Source: Pseudomonadota bacterium (lineage in GTDB: Bacteria; Chloroflexota; UBA6077; JAJPGT01). From it: a DNA stretch of 64,000 nt. The number at the start of each line of letters is the position of its first letter. Position 1 is the stretch's first letter. A program made the translations under genes and the position numbers. Under the pieces are notes generated by a model. That model was not told the origin of the DNA. It did not search any database and saw nothing but the letters and a program-made list of their open reading frames with translations. Positions 8,784 to 17,281 of this stretch are shown piece after piece. Location: positions 1-64,000 of the forward strand of contig JAJPGT010000025.1 of NCBI GenBank assembly GCA_021325655.1. Direction: 5' to 3'.

Positions 8784-8903
8784 CTCGCGGCCGAAGTCCA
8801 GCAGTGCGCCGGTAAGTCGAGCTGCAGGCCCTTCATCGGTTCAGCCTAGTACGCCCAGGCGTGCCAGCGCCGATTTCCCCCCCGCCCAGCGGGCCATGGG
8901 GGC

Positions 8904-9650
8904 TCAGCCGCGCCATGGGGTGCGGGCGTGCGCGGTGCCCTCCGGGCGCGGGCCATCCAGTGTCTCACCACGGAGGTACAGGCTCTCGAAGAGCGCCTCG
9001 CGGCCTTGCTGGCCCGCCGCCTGGGCGGCGCTGACCCGATGCTCCAGATACCGCTCGGTGTAGCGTTGGATCCGCTGGTGCTCGGCGCCGCTGTCGTGGA
9101 TCGCCAGTTGGGCGCCTTTCAGGAGCAGCGTGGGGTAGGGGAGTAGCGCGCAGAGGGGCGTCCGCGGCGGAAGCTGCACTCGGCCGGGGACGACGAAGCG
9201 GAAGGAGATGTTGAACGTGTAGTCGAGCCAGTCCGTCTCGACGAACCCTTCCACCAGCATGAGCCGGCCCAACGGCAGGTTGGGCACGGCCTTGACAAGG
9301 GTGCCGATCCCGGGCGGCGTCTTGACAACGATGTTGGGGAACAGGGTGGCGATCCCGGGCCCGAAGTCGGTGCGCGCCTCGATCGGCTGGCCATGTAGGT
9401 CGATCATCACACCGTCGGGTGTCGGCCGGCCGTCCCAGGCCATGTCCAGCGGGCCGTCCAGGCTTACGAGATAGCCAAGCTGATTGGCGAAGGTGATCGG
9501 TGGGCAGCGGTAGGCCTCTTGGGGCAGCCAGCTCCGCCGGGCCGGCGCTGGCTCCAGGCGGACGTTCGAGCCGAACAACCGATAGACCTCCACCCGCAAC
9601 CCCTCGCCGGGTTCAGCCAGCGGTTCTCGCTGCTGCGCCGTCTCGTCCAT
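8904..9650 (-). CDS. DUF6065-like protein of unknown function
   Basis: A soluble protein of 248 residues. The segment CPPITFANQLGYLVSLDGPLDMAWDG and a later beta-rich core (NIVVKTPPGIGTLVKAVPN...GRLMLVEGFVETDWL) resemble DUF6065 proteins, for which no activity is known. There is no signal peptide or membrane segment. Three in-frame ATGs lie close together (9677, 9668, 9650); I chose 9650 because a GGGGGAG site is nearest to it, but the spacing is short and 9668 is possible. It shares direction with the two lipoprotein/SirB1 genes behind it. Confidence 0.55.
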   Translation of the reverse strand: MDETAQQREPLAEPGEGLRVEVYRLFGSNVRLEPAPARRSWLPQEAYRCPPITFANQLGYLVSLDGPLDMAWDGRPTPDGVMIDLHGQPIEARTDFGPGIATLFPNIVVKTPPGIGTLVKAVPNLPLGRLMLVEGFVETDWLDYTFNISFRFVVPGRVQLPPRTPLCALLPYPTLLLKGAQLAIHDSGAEHQRIQRYTERYLEHRVSAAQAAGQQGREALFESLYLRGETLDGPRPEGTAHARTPWRG

Positions 9651-9763
9651 CCTCTCCCCCTGTTCCATCCTCGGCATACCACCGGGCACGGCGCCTGGCC
9701 TGCGCGCGGGCCGCGGTGCGAGAAGGTAGCATATGCAGGCCAGGCAGCGTGAGCCTCGCAGCG

Positions 9764-10573
9764 CTAGTCGGCCCGAGTGCTCACCCCGGCGTACCGGTCG
9801 CCGGCGGAGAGCATGCCGTGATCGGCGATCTGGAGCCCGCCGTCTACCAGCCGGTAGACGGTGAAAAAGCGTCGGGCAGTGATGCACTGGCAGATAGAGG
9901 CCTCCACCTCGCTCTCCTCCACCATCAGTTCGCGCTCCACCAGCCGCGCCCGGCCATTGGGCAGGGCGTGCAGGCTCAGGAGCACCCGCGTCGCTCGGCG
10001 CTCGTAGGCGAGGACGACGACGTCGGTAGACGGGGCGGCCAGGCGGCCGCTGCGCCAGGTGCGGGTGACGAGCACCTGATGGTGGCCGTCACCCCGCAAA
10101 TCCACGAACTGAAGATCCATCATCGGCGCCCAGTCCGCCAGGTCGCGCGCTGCCTGCACACGCGGCAGCGCGACGGGCTGCCAGGCGGGGTCGGTCTGCT
10201 CCCAGAGCGCGCGCCAGCCGCCAGCGCCATCCGGGGTGTAGATACCGCGCACCCGCTCCCCGTCGGCGGCCCACTGGCCCAGGTCGATGTTCACGTCATC
10301 TTCTTCCTGGATGATCCGCGCCGGGTACAGGCGTTGGAAGGTGGCAGCGACTTCAAGCTGGCCGTCGCCGTCCATGTCGGCGCTGGCCAGGATCCGGGCC
10401 CCATCGGGGAACGCGGTGGGCGGCGACTGCGCCATGAATGGCATCCCGCGGCAGCCGGCGGCGAGCAGCGCCAGCGCAGCCGCGAGGGCACAGAGTCGCG
10501 CGCCAGGGACGGTGCCCGGTGTCCCTCGCCTGGCGCGCTGGCCGGGCTCAGTTGCGCCGGCCCCAGAGCGCAT
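9764..10573 (-). CDS. Lipoprotein with FG-GAP/VCBS-like motifs
   Basis: A 269-residue protein. An N-terminal stretch of about 25 basic and polar residues precedes the hydrophobic lipobox segment ALAAALALLAAGC. Two Ca-binding-like motifs follow: ADMDGDGQLEVAAT near residue 65 and VDLRGDGHHQVLVT near residue 165, each typical of FG-GAP/VCBS beta-propeller repeats. The remainder is beta-rich without a recognised domain. The start is uncertain: ATG at 10573 overlaps the end of the SirB1-like gene by 26 bases, and a start nearer the signal peptide would need a rare codon. The overlap suggests co-translation with the upstream gene. Confidence 0.6.
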   Translation of the reverse strand: MRSGAGATEPGQRARRGTPGTVPGARLCALAAALALLAAGCRGMPFMAQSPPTAFPDGARILASADMDGDGQLEVAATFQRLYPARIIQEEDDVNIDLGQWAADGERVRGIYTPDGAGGWRALWEQTDPAWQPVALPRVQAARDLADWAPMMDLQFVDLRGDGHHQVLVTRTWRSGRLAAPSTDVVVLAYERRATRVLLSLHALPNGRARLVERELMVEESEVEASICQCITARRFFTVYRLVDGGLQIADHGMLSAGDRYAGVSTRAD

Positions 10574-11387
10574 CGACCTGCGTCCGCACCCCACGCAGCA
10601 GCTCCGCCTCCTCGTCGGGCACGGGCCCGGCCAGATAGCCGTCCAAGTCCCCGAGCGCCCCGCGCAGGTCACCCAGGCGCATCCGCAGCAGCGCCCGATC
10701 GCGGAGCTCCAGTCGGGCGTCGGGCGTGACGACCAGCAGCGTCTCGACGGTCCGCAACGCGCGGGGCAGGTCGCCCCGCCGCAGGTACGAGCCTTTCAAG
10801 TTGCGGAGCATCCGCGCCAGGATCTCGCGCTTGCTGACCGGCTGCAAGTAGCGCGGATCGAACGGCACCGCGTCGCCGTACTGCTCCCGCACCCGCGCCC
10901 AGCATTCCGCCTCCGTGAGCCGCACCCCGCCGTTGAACGGGTCCAGCAGCACGGCGCCATCCGCTTCGTGCGCGCGGACGATGAAGTGGCCTGGGAGGCC
11001 CACGCCTTCCGCGTGGCGCTGACAGCGGCGGGCCAGCTCCAGGTAGAGAACGGACAGGGTGATCGGCAGCCCGGTGCGCCGCTCGATGACGTCGTTCAAG
11101 TAGCTGTTGCGCGGGTCGTCGTAGTGCTCAACGTCGCCCTGGAACCCCAGCTCGGCGAACAGGAAGCGGCTCAGGCCGTCCGACCAGCGCCCCCTGGCGG
11201 CGGCGCTGCCAACCCAGGGGTGAGCCGCCTCCGCCAGGTCATCCAGCACCGCGAGCCAGCGGCGCACGCTCAGGTCGGGGTACTCCTCGGCCGCCAGGAG
11301 CAGCGCTGCTTCGGCCAGGTCCACGTCGTCCCCGGCCGCGCGCAGAGTGCTGGCAAGACGCTCTCGGGCCGCGTCTGGCTCACTCAC
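10548..11387 (-). CDS. SirB1-type transglutaminase-like/TPR protein
   Basis: A 279-residue protein matching the SirB1/Transglut_core2 family. The central DPRNSYLNDVIERRTGLPITLSVLYLELARR and GVGLPGHFIVRA carry the degenerate transglutaminase core, and the C-terminal 100 residues form TPR-like helices (NLKGSYLRRGDLPRALRTVE). Family members lack a clear catalytic triad and have no firmly assigned function. The GTG at 11387 follows AGTAAGG; a TATACT box on the same strand lies 24 bases upstream. The gene probably forms an operon with the lipoprotein behind it. Confidence 0.78.
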   Translation of the reverse strand: MSEPDAARERLASTLRAAGDDVDLAEAALLLAAEEYPDLSVRRWLAVLDDLAEAAHPWVGSAAARGRWSDGLSRFLFAELGFQGDVEHYDDPRNSYLNDVIERRTGLPITLSVLYLELARRCQRHAEGVGLPGHFIVRAHEADGAVLLDPFNGGVRLTEAECWARVREQYGDAVPFDPRYLQPVSKREILARMLRNLKGSYLRRGDLPRALRTVETLLVVTPDARLELRDRALLRMRLGDLRGALGDLDGYLAGPVPDEEAELLRGVRTQVDALWGRRN

Positions 11388-11410
11388 CCTTACTGCACCT
11401 CATCCAGTCG

Positions 11411-11416
11411 AGTATA
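11411..11416 (-). promoter_or_regulatory. TATACT -10 element for the SirB1-like gene
   Basis: The plus strand reads AGTATA, so the minus strand carries TATACT. Transcription would start near 11404, giving a leader of about 17 bases before the GTG at 11387. No good -35 is visible. Confidence 0.5.
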
Positions 11417-11503
11417 GCGCCCTCCCGAGCGCTGGGCGCGGATCTGCCCGCGGGCGGCCGATACATACCGGCGCGCCCGGGCCCGGCGCCTGCGGGGCAT
11501 GGC

Positions 11504-11509
11504 TATACT
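11504..11509 (+). promoter_or_regulatory. TATACT -10 element for the MFS exporter gene
   Basis: TATACT preceded by ATGGC lies 42 bases before the GTG start at 11552. Together with the minus-strand box at 11411 it makes a divergent promoter pair about 90 bases apart. Confidence 0.5.
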
Positions 11510-11551
11510 GCACTCTTGCCCCACTCGACCCATCCAGAGGAAGGCGTTGTC

Positions 11552-12814
11552 GTGCAACCAACCACGCGTCTCCTGACTCAGAAGCCCCCGCCCACACTAC
11601 AGGAGGCAGGACGCCCGGGTCGCTCGCCATTCAGCCCGGCGGCGTGGGCGCTGTTCACCAATAGCGCCCTGCTGAGCCTCGGCTTCTACATGCTCTACCC
11701 GCTGCTGGCGGTCCACTTCACCAGCGATCTGGGGCTGGCAGCAGCCACCGTCGGCTTCGTCCTGGCCGTACGACAGTTCCTGCAGCAGGGGGTTGGGCCA
11801 CTGGGCGGGGCGCTGTCTGACCGCGTCGGCTACAAGCCGGCGATCGTCGTCGGGCTGGTCGTGCGCGCCATGGGCTTCGTGGCATTCGGCCTGTCCACCG
11901 AGCTATCAGGCTTGCTGCTCGGCGCCATGCTTAGCGCCCTGGGCGGCTCGCTGTTCGAGTCGCCGGGCCGGGCGGCGCTGACCGCGGTCACCCCGCCACG
12001 CGATCGGCCGCGGGCGTTCGCGGCGTTCGGGGTCGCCAACTGGATCGGCTTCGCGGTTGGGCCGCTGCTGGGCGGGCTACTGCTCGGCGTCTCCTTCCAG
12101 GTGGTGAGCTTTGCCGCCGCCAGCGTCTACGCCGCCTGCCTGGCGATCATCGTCCTGCTGGTGCCGAGCGGGCTGCGGGCCGAGGCACGCGCTCCGTCGT
12201 TGTTCGCCGCGATGGGCACCGCGGCGCGCGACCGGCCGTTTGTGCTCTACAGCGCGCTCATGGCCGGCTACTGGTTTCTGTCCGTGCAGTACTTCGTCGC
12301 CGTGCCGCTGCTGGTCGAGCGGGTCGCCGGCGCCGGCTGGATCGGGCCGCTATACGCCACCCGCTCGGTGCTGGCGCTGGGGCTGCAGTACCCGCTGTCC
12401 GGCTGGCTCAGCCGGCGCTGGCCGCCGTTCTTGATCCTGGCCGCGGGCACCACGCTGACCGCCCTCGGGTTCGCCGGGCTGGGCCTGGCCAGCGGCCCGA
12501 CCAGCCTGCTCGCCTGGACGCTGGTGGAGACGCTCGGCGAGGTGGTCGTCACCCCGGCAGCGCAGACCACCACCGCCCGTCTCGGCTTGGCCCAGCCGGG
12601 AACGTACTTCGGGCTCAACGCACTCGGGCTCGCGCTCGGCGGAGCGGCCGGCAACGTCTCCGGTGGGTTTCTAATGGACCTTGGCCAGGCAATGGGCGCT
12701 GCCTGGCTCCCATGGCTCACGTTCGGTGTCGTCGGCCTCGTGACGGGTATCGGGCTCTGGCGCCTGGGCCTGGCGGAGAGCATGCGCTACCGGCTGCAGC
12801 ACAGCCCGCACTAA
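11552..12814 (+). CDS. MFS transporter, drug-exporter-like (MdtH type)
   Basis: A 420-residue transporter with 12 predicted helices. The loop 2-3 signature GGALSDRVGYKP and the ETLGEVVVTPAAQTTTARL region are typical of the MdtH/YajR exporter branch. Such proteins expel drugs or metabolites using the proton gradient; the substrate cannot be assigned. GTG at 11552 is chosen because AGAGGAAGG lies at the right distance. The first 35 residues are polar and precede helix 1. It stands alone, followed by a transposase remnant. Confidence 0.82.
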   Translation: MQPTTRLLTQKPPPTLQEAGRPGRSPFSPAAWALFTNSALLSLGFYMLYPLLAVHFTSDLGLAAATVGFVLAVRQFLQQGVGPLGGALSDRVGYKPAIVVGLVVRAMGFVAFGLSTELSGLLLGAMLSALGGSLFESPGRAALTAVTPPRDRPRAFAAFGVANWIGFAVGPLLGGLLLGVSFQVVSFAAASVYAACLAIIVLLVPSGLRAEARAPSLFAAMGTAARDRPFVLYSALMAGYWFLSVQYFVAVPLLVERVAGAGWIGPLYATRSVLALGLQYPLSGWLSRRWPPFLILAAGTTLTALGFAGLGLASGPTSLLAWTLVETLGEVVVTPAAQTTTARLGLAQPGTYFGLNALGLALGGAAGNVSGGFLMDLGQAMGAAWLPWLTFGVVGLVTGIGLWRLGLAESMRYRLQHSPH

Positions 12815-12839
12815 GCGATTGTTTCAGTCCTCGGTCCTC

Positions 12840-13290
12840 GGGGAGGCGGCGCGGGCCTCCAACCGCGCCGCCCCGGCGGGCACCCGTTTCGTCCCGCGGC
12901 ACGGGCTCCGCTGGTGGGACCTGCTGCGGGAGCTGGGCTTCGGCAGTGGCGGAACCTGCTAACGCCTGCGCCAGTGGCAAGCGGTCGGCGTCTGGACCGG
13001 TGTCCATCGGGCGCTGCCGAGCTAGCTGGGCACCTTAGGGGCGATCGACTCGGCTCGTGCCAGTCTGGCCAGCACCAGCATGCCGGCTAAGCGTGATGGC
13101 GAGACTACCGGCCCGAACCCCACTGATCGGGGCAAAGCCGGCGCGGGCTTTCCTGCATCTCGCTTGCGCTGATCTGCCTCCGCTGCCTCCAGCGAATGGC
13201 AGCCAGCCTGGGTCCGGCAGGGCCAAGTGGCCGCCGAGAGACAGCCCGGACGCGACAAGGGGCTGGAAATGGCGCAACCGGAGATGATAC
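12840..13290 (+). pseudogene. IS5-family transposase remnant
   Basis: Read through stops, one frame gives LRELGFGSGGTC-stop-RLRQWQAVGVW then LGAIDSARASLASTSMPAKR and DGETTGPNPTDRGKAGAG. These match the N-terminal and central parts of IS5-family DDE transposases (family pattern: ELGFGSGxTCWRRLRxWQxAGVW ... TGPNPVDRGKxGSKHH). Stops interrupt at 12960 (TAA), 13023 (TAG) and near 13180 (TGA), the DDE core after the GKxGSKHH position is lost, and the region is only about 450 bases instead of about 800. No inverted repeats were identified. The element is dead and old. Confidence 0.75.
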
Positions 13291-13344
13291 GCTGGCTCGA
13301 CTCGAGCAGTGGCAGCGCGCCGAGTGAATGGCAGGGGGTGTGAG

Positions 13345-14235
13345 ATGCAGGCCGCGGACCTCGGGCAGGAGATGACGGCGGCCCAGCGCTACTTGGATGC
13401 GTGGAACCGGCATGATGCCGAAGGCATCGTGGCAACGTTCACTGAGGGCGGTACCTACAGCGACCCAACCGTGGGCACGCTGGCCGGGCCGGCGATCGCC
13501 GCCTACGCGGGCGCGCTCTTCGCGTCCTTCCCCGATCTGCACTTCGAAGTGCAGAGCGCGGCCCCTGCCGGCGACCACGTCGTGGCAGCGCGCTGGCTGA
13601 TGCGTGGCACCAATACGGGGCCGCTCGCCGGTAATCCACCGAGTGGGCGGGAGATCGCCTTACCGGGCGTGGACTTCATCACGGTCGATGATGGCAAGGT
13701 CCGCTCGGTGCAAGGTTACTTCGACCAGAAGACGTTCTTCGAGCAGCTCGGCCTCCAGGTGCTCCTGGCGCCCCAGTCCGACCAGAACCTTGCCTGGGGG
13801 GTAGCCGCCTACGCGCGCTCCGGCCGCCGCACCAAGCCAGCGGCCTTCAGCACCACCTGGATTGATGTGCGCGACGAGCAGGAGCAACGGCAGGTAGCGA
13901 ACGCCTCCAGGCAGGTCGTCGCCGAGATGGGCACGGTGCCTGGCTTCATCTCGTGGCTGGGCGTCGTCGCCGCCGGGCGGATGTTCACGGCCACGGCGTG
14001 GGAGGATGCAGAAACCCCCAAACACCTGATGCGCCAGGGCTCCCATAAGCAGGCCATGGGGCTGTTCTTCGCCGGCGATCTGGGAACAGCGGTCCACACC
14101 AGCGTCTGGGCTGTTGACCACCAGAATCCGATCTGGGTGCGCTGCGCTGCCTGCAAACAGGTCGTCGCGTACGACGAGGGTGAGCCGATCTGCCGCTGTG
14201 GTCGGCCTCTCCCCCCTGCTCCACCGTACTGGTAG
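13345..14235 (+). CDS. SnoaL-like protein with a second alpha+beta domain and zinc-ribbon tail
   Basis: A 296-residue soluble protein. Residues 8-130 are a SnoaL/NTF2-like domain (YLDAWNRHDAEGIVATFTEGGTYSDPT...PDLHFEV...PLAGNPPSGREIALPGVDF), a fold used by polyketide cyclases and ester-cyclase-like proteins. Residues about 165-240 look like a ferredoxin-like, antibiotic-monooxygenase (ABM)-type domain. The C terminus carries C267-x2-C270 and C283-x-C285, a likely metal-binding ribbon. The three-part arrangement is unusual. ATG at 13345 follows CAGGGGG; a later ATG at 13372 has its site too close. The function is unknown. Confidence 0.7.
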   Translation: MQAADLGQEMTAAQRYLDAWNRHDAEGIVATFTEGGTYSDPTVGTLAGPAIAAYAGALFASFPDLHFEVQSAAPAGDHVVAARWLMRGTNTGPLAGNPPSGREIALPGVDFITVDDGKVRSVQGYFDQKTFFEQLGLQVLLAPQSDQNLAWGVAAYARSGRRTKPAAFSTTWIDVRDEQEQRQVANASRQVVAEMGTVPGFISWLGVVAAGRMFTATAWEDAETPKHLMRQGSHKQAMGLFFAGDLGTAVHTSVWAVDHQNPIWVRCAACKQVVAYDEGEPICRCGRPLPPAPPYW

Positions 14236-14341
14236 AGTCGCCGGATGGAGTGCATCTCGGCTCTATCAGGCGTTGCTTGAAGCCACACCGTACGTCGGCA
14301 GAAGGACGTGGTGAGGAGCTAGTCCAAACGCCGCGCAGTCT

Positions 14342-14378
14342 GAGCGAGGAGGTCGCGCGGGACAGGGTCTCCTCGCTC
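14342..14378. terminator. Hairpin between convergent genes
   Basis: GAGCGAGGAG (14342-14351) pairs with CTCCTCGCTC (14369-14378), a perfect 10-bp stem with a 17-nt loop. It lies between the stops of the SnoaL-like gene and the AMP-ligase gene, so it may end both transcripts. Confidence 0.5.
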
Positions 14379-14396
14379 CCGCCGCTGCCAGGTCGG

Positions 14397-15644
14397 TCAG
14401 CCCTTGCCGAGACCGTCGGCGAGAGCGAGCGTCCGCGCCTCGTACGGGTCAGCGGCGAGCGGGACGAAGCGACGGACCTTGCCCGTCGCCTGACGCTCCA
14501 GGCCGGCTACCACGCGGAGGCGGACAGACGGGCGCGGGACGCCGACCCGCGCTAACTGGGCGGCGATCTCGCGTTCGATCGTTGCGGGGTCAGCCGGTGC
14601 CCCGACCACCAGGATCTCGGCGCCGGCTGACGTCTGGCGGACCTGGTACTCCACGATGGCCGGCTCGCGGCCCAGCACCGAGCGGAAGGCGTGTGGGTGG
14701 ACGAGCACGCCGCCCGAATACGCGAAGGCATCGTCCAGGCGCCCCTCCACGTCGGCGATCAGGCGATGGGCCGAGCCGCAGGGGCAGGGGGCGTCCAGGA
14801 GCCGCATCCGGTCGGTGATCTCGAAGCGGATCAGCGGCAGCGTGGGGTTCGAGATGCCGGTCACGTAGACCTTGTCGGACAGGGCGCCGGGAGCCACCGG
14901 CCGGCCTCGCGCGTCGACCGGCTCGATGATGACGAGGTCGTCGCACAGGTGCATGCCCGGGCCACGCCAGCAGCCGACCGCCATCGGTCCCGCCTCCGAG
15001 GTCCCCCCGTTCGCGACCAGCGCCCCGAACGCCTCCTCCAGCGCCAGGCGCACCTCGGGAAGCAGAGGCTCACTCGTCGCATAGAGCCGCTTGGGTGAGA
15101 TCCGTAAGCGGCCCGCGCGGGCCTCGGCGGCGAGGATGGCCAGCGCCGAGGGATAGCCCAGGAGCATCGTCGGCTGGAACCGGTTCAATCCCGCCACGAT
15201 CTCCTCGATCGGCTGGGTGACGGGGAAGCGGGCGATCTGGACCATCGGGTTGGCGAAGGTCTGCCCCAAGGCGCTCGTCATGTGCGAGGCGTGGTGGGCG
15301 GCGACCAGGGCGACCGTGTTCGGTGCCGCCGCGAGCTCCGGCGTCACCGCGCGGTCCCAGAGGGCGGGGCGCATGAAGCCCGCGTACGCCGTGGCCCACG
15401 CCTGCCAGCCATAGACGAAGACGCCTCGGCGGCCGGTCGACCCGCCCGAAGCCACGGCGTGGAGCTCGTCCAACAGGTAGGCGTCCGAATGGAGGTCGGC
15501 CAGGTGACGCTCGACGCGGGCCAGGGTGAGCCGACGGTCGGCGACGATCTCGTCCCAGTGCGCCATGAGGTCGTCTTTTGGCCGTCGGGACCTGTGCCTC
15601 TGCCATTCTGGCAAGCTGGAACCGGCCTGATCCACCGGCTGCAC
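14397..15644 (-). CDS. Phenylacetate-CoA ligase-like AMP-forming enzyme, apparently N-terminally truncated
   Basis: An AMP-binding enzyme of the PaaK/CapK branch. The nucleotide loop ASGGSTGRRGVF, the YATSEPLLP and GTSEAG stretches, PLIRFEITDR and the C-terminal subdomain ATGKVRRF are in order. These enzymes adenylate a carboxylic acid and usually pass it to CoA; the substrate is unknown. Homologs I recall carry about 80 further residues (RLxxLVxHARxxSPFYR...) before the segment that starts here at KDDLMAHWDEIV. The preceding residues up to a GTG at 15644 do not look like family sequence and no ribosome-binding site is seen; an internal ATG at 15566 has none either. It may be a decaying gene; the rest of the frame is intact. 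Confidence 0.62.
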   Translation of the reverse strand: MQPVDQAGSSLPEWQRHRSRRPKDDLMAHWDEIVADRRLTLARVERHLADLHSDAYLLDELHAVASGGSTGRRGVFVYGWQAWATAYAGFMRPALWDRAVTPELAAAPNTVALVAAHHASHMTSALGQTFANPMVQIARFPVTQPIEEIVAGLNRFQPTMLLGYPSALAILAAEARAGRLRISPKRLYATSEPLLPEVRLALEEAFGALVANGGTSEAGPMAVGCWRGPGMHLCDDLVIIEPVDARGRPVAPGALSDKVYVTGISNPTLPLIRFEITDRMRLLDAPCPCGSAHRLIADVEGRLDDAFAYSGGVLVHPHAFRSVLGREPAIVEYQVRQTSAGAEILVVGAPADPATIEREIAAQLARVGVPRPSVRLRVVAGLERQATGKVRRFVPLAADPYEARTLALADGLGKG

Positions 15645-16032
15645 CCGCCCAACGCCGCGTTTCCCGGTGTTACATTCACGCTACTTCGAACAACCTCGTT
15701 TCAGGCATATCGCGCTTAATACTCTTTCAGGTATGACTAGCTGGCTTATCGACGATGAGAGTGCTATATCTGTCCCAATGTGGAACGATATTTGACACAA
15801 ACACTGCATTCTCGACCTAACTTGGCCTAACGGCAGGCAGTTAAGCAGCCGTATCCAAATTCTGCCGTGGCACGACTTTTGCTTTACGGGCGTGACTGCA
15901 CGAGGGGGCCCCTGGGCGACCCGAGAACAGCGCTAGGGCGGCGCTGTCTGTTACAGGCAGTACCGAGATGTTCCAGATGTTTCGGGCTGGATCAGGCGGT
16001 TTGTCCTCGAAACTTCCTCCGGGGGGCGATCC
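15645..16032. other. AT-richer intergenic region with structured leader
   Basis: By my count 84 of 180 bases in 15661-15840 are G or C (about 47%), far below the surroundings. A TTGACA at 15792-15797 could be a -35 for the surface-protein gene, but no convincing -10 follows. ACAGCGC (15927-15933) and GCGCTGT (15941-15947) form a 7-bp hairpin in the presumed leader. No gene is seen. Confidence 0.45.
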
Positions 16033-17199
16033 GTGAAACGTACAACGAAGGCAATGGGGGTGGTAGTCGGCGTCACCCTCGCGGTCGTTTCGACCAGTGC
16101 CGTCTTAGCCGACGACACTGGGCCCGCGGCGCGGTCCACTGCGGAGACGTCCCAGGCCAAGCACGCGGCCAAGCGTGCAGTTGACCTGGTGGCCGACAAG
16201 ACTGGGAAGACGAAGGTTGAGGCGGCGCGGGTGGTTGCCGACCACGCGCGGGACATCGCCAGGCAGGTGGCCGACCGCAAGGACCAGGCCGCCTCCGCTG
16301 CCAGCGGCAGCCAGGCTGGTAACAGCCGCTTGTCGCAGAACAGTGATGGCGCCAAGCAGGCCGCGCCATCCCAGGGCTCCGGCACCGGACAGCGCAAGCT
16401 GGACAAGGTTGAAACGGCGCTCGATCTGGCGCCGACGCATCCACAGATCAAGCGGGAGCTGCTGGACCGGCTCGCCGCTGAACTGGAGAACCCGGCCACC
16501 CGGCCAGAAGCGGGGCACTTCTTCCTGACACACCCGGAGCTTCATGACCAGATCATGAGCCTGCTCCCACCCAACATCGCTGCCCACTGCCCGATCAGCG
16601 GCGGTGGTGGCGGTGGCGGCACAGGTGGCGGCACCTCGGGTGGTGGCACCAGTGGCGGCGGGACCACTGGCGGTGGGACCACCGGCGGCACAACAGGTGG
16701 GTCCACCGCGTCGTCAGGGGGGATCGTCCACAGCCGCAACCAGAATGAAGAGTCGCGCTCGCACGAGAGCAGCGAGTCGTCGGCTGGCAGCGCCTCAGCG
16801 GCTGGTGGCGCCGGGGCGTCGAGCGCGGGCACCAGTGGCGCAGCCGCGGCGGGCGCGGCGCCTTCCGCGAGCAGCGGGGTAGCGGGTGTAAGCACCTCGG
16901 TCGCGTCGGCGCCGGCCAGCACCGCGCCCGCGACGAGCGTCGCCGCGGCGCCCGCGGCGCAGCAGCCGACCGCGGCAGTGATGCCGGCTGTCCAGCAGCC
17001 GACGACACGAGCGGCCGCGGGGGTGCAGACCAGCGCCGCAGCCCCAGCCCAGGCGGGGGCAGGAGCGCGGCTACAGGCGGTACCAGCGGTGGCCACGCTG
17101 CCGTCCACCGGCGGCCCGGGCCCGGAGTGGCTGGCCGGCCTGTCGATGCTAGGCGGGATCGGCGTCGGCCTCCGCCGCCTGGCTGCGCTGCTCCGCTAA
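16033..17199 (+). CDS. LPxTG cell-wall-anchored surface protein
   Basis: The 388-residue protein begins with a Sec signal peptide (MKRTTKAMGVVVGVTLAVVSTSAVLA, cleaved near residue 26). A charged helical region (30-180) with Ala/Lys/Arg repeats follows, then a Gly/Ser/Thr-rich linker (190-230), an Ala/Ser/Pro-rich stalk, and a sorting signal: LPSTG at 356-360, a hydrophobic span and a final R-R...R tail. That is the canonical substrate layout for sortase, and a sortase gene follows directly. The helical part may be the functional head; I do not recognise it. The GTG at 16033 follows a GGGGGG run at suitable spacing. Confidence 0.82.
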   Translation: MKRTTKAMGVVVGVTLAVVSTSAVLADDTGPAARSTAETSQAKHAAKRAVDLVADKTGKTKVEAARVVADHARDIARQVADRKDQAASAASGSQAGNSRLSQNSDGAKQAAPSQGSGTGQRKLDKVETALDLAPTHPQIKRELLDRLAAELENPATRPEAGHFFLTHPELHDQIMSLLPPNIAAHCPISGGGGGGGTGGGTSGGGTSGGGTTGGGTTGGTTGGSTASSGGIVHSRNQNEESRSHESSESSAGSASAAGGAGASSAGTSGAAAAGAAPSASSGVAGVSTSVASAPASTAPATSVAAAPAAQQPTAAVMPAVQQPTTRAAAGVQTSAAAPAQAGAGARLQAVPAVATLPSTGGPGPEWLAGLSMLGGIGVGLRRLAALLR

Positions 17200-17220
17200 G
17201 ACAGACACCGGAGGAGTCGT

Positions 17221-17258
17221 GGGGCGGGGCTCCCTGCCCGGGCAGGGAGCCCCGCCCC
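17221..17258. terminator. Perfect 38-bp palindrome between the LPxTG gene and the sortase gene
   Basis: GGGGCGGGGCTCCCTGCCC (17221-17239) is followed at once by its exact reverse complement (17240-17258), a 19-bp inverted repeat with no spacer. As RNA it would be an extremely stable hairpin starting 21 bases after the surface-protein stop and ending 23 bases before the sortase start. It could attenuate transcription into the sortase gene or stabilise the upstream message. A protein-binding operator is less likely at this position. Confidence 0.7.
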
Positions 17259-17281
17259 GGCGCTCGGGAGGGATGAGCGAC

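Noticed and set aside
15840-16032. Riboswitch before the LPxTG gene
   Set aside because: There is a hairpin but none of the conserved cores of c-di-GMP, c-di-AMP or other aptamers that I know.
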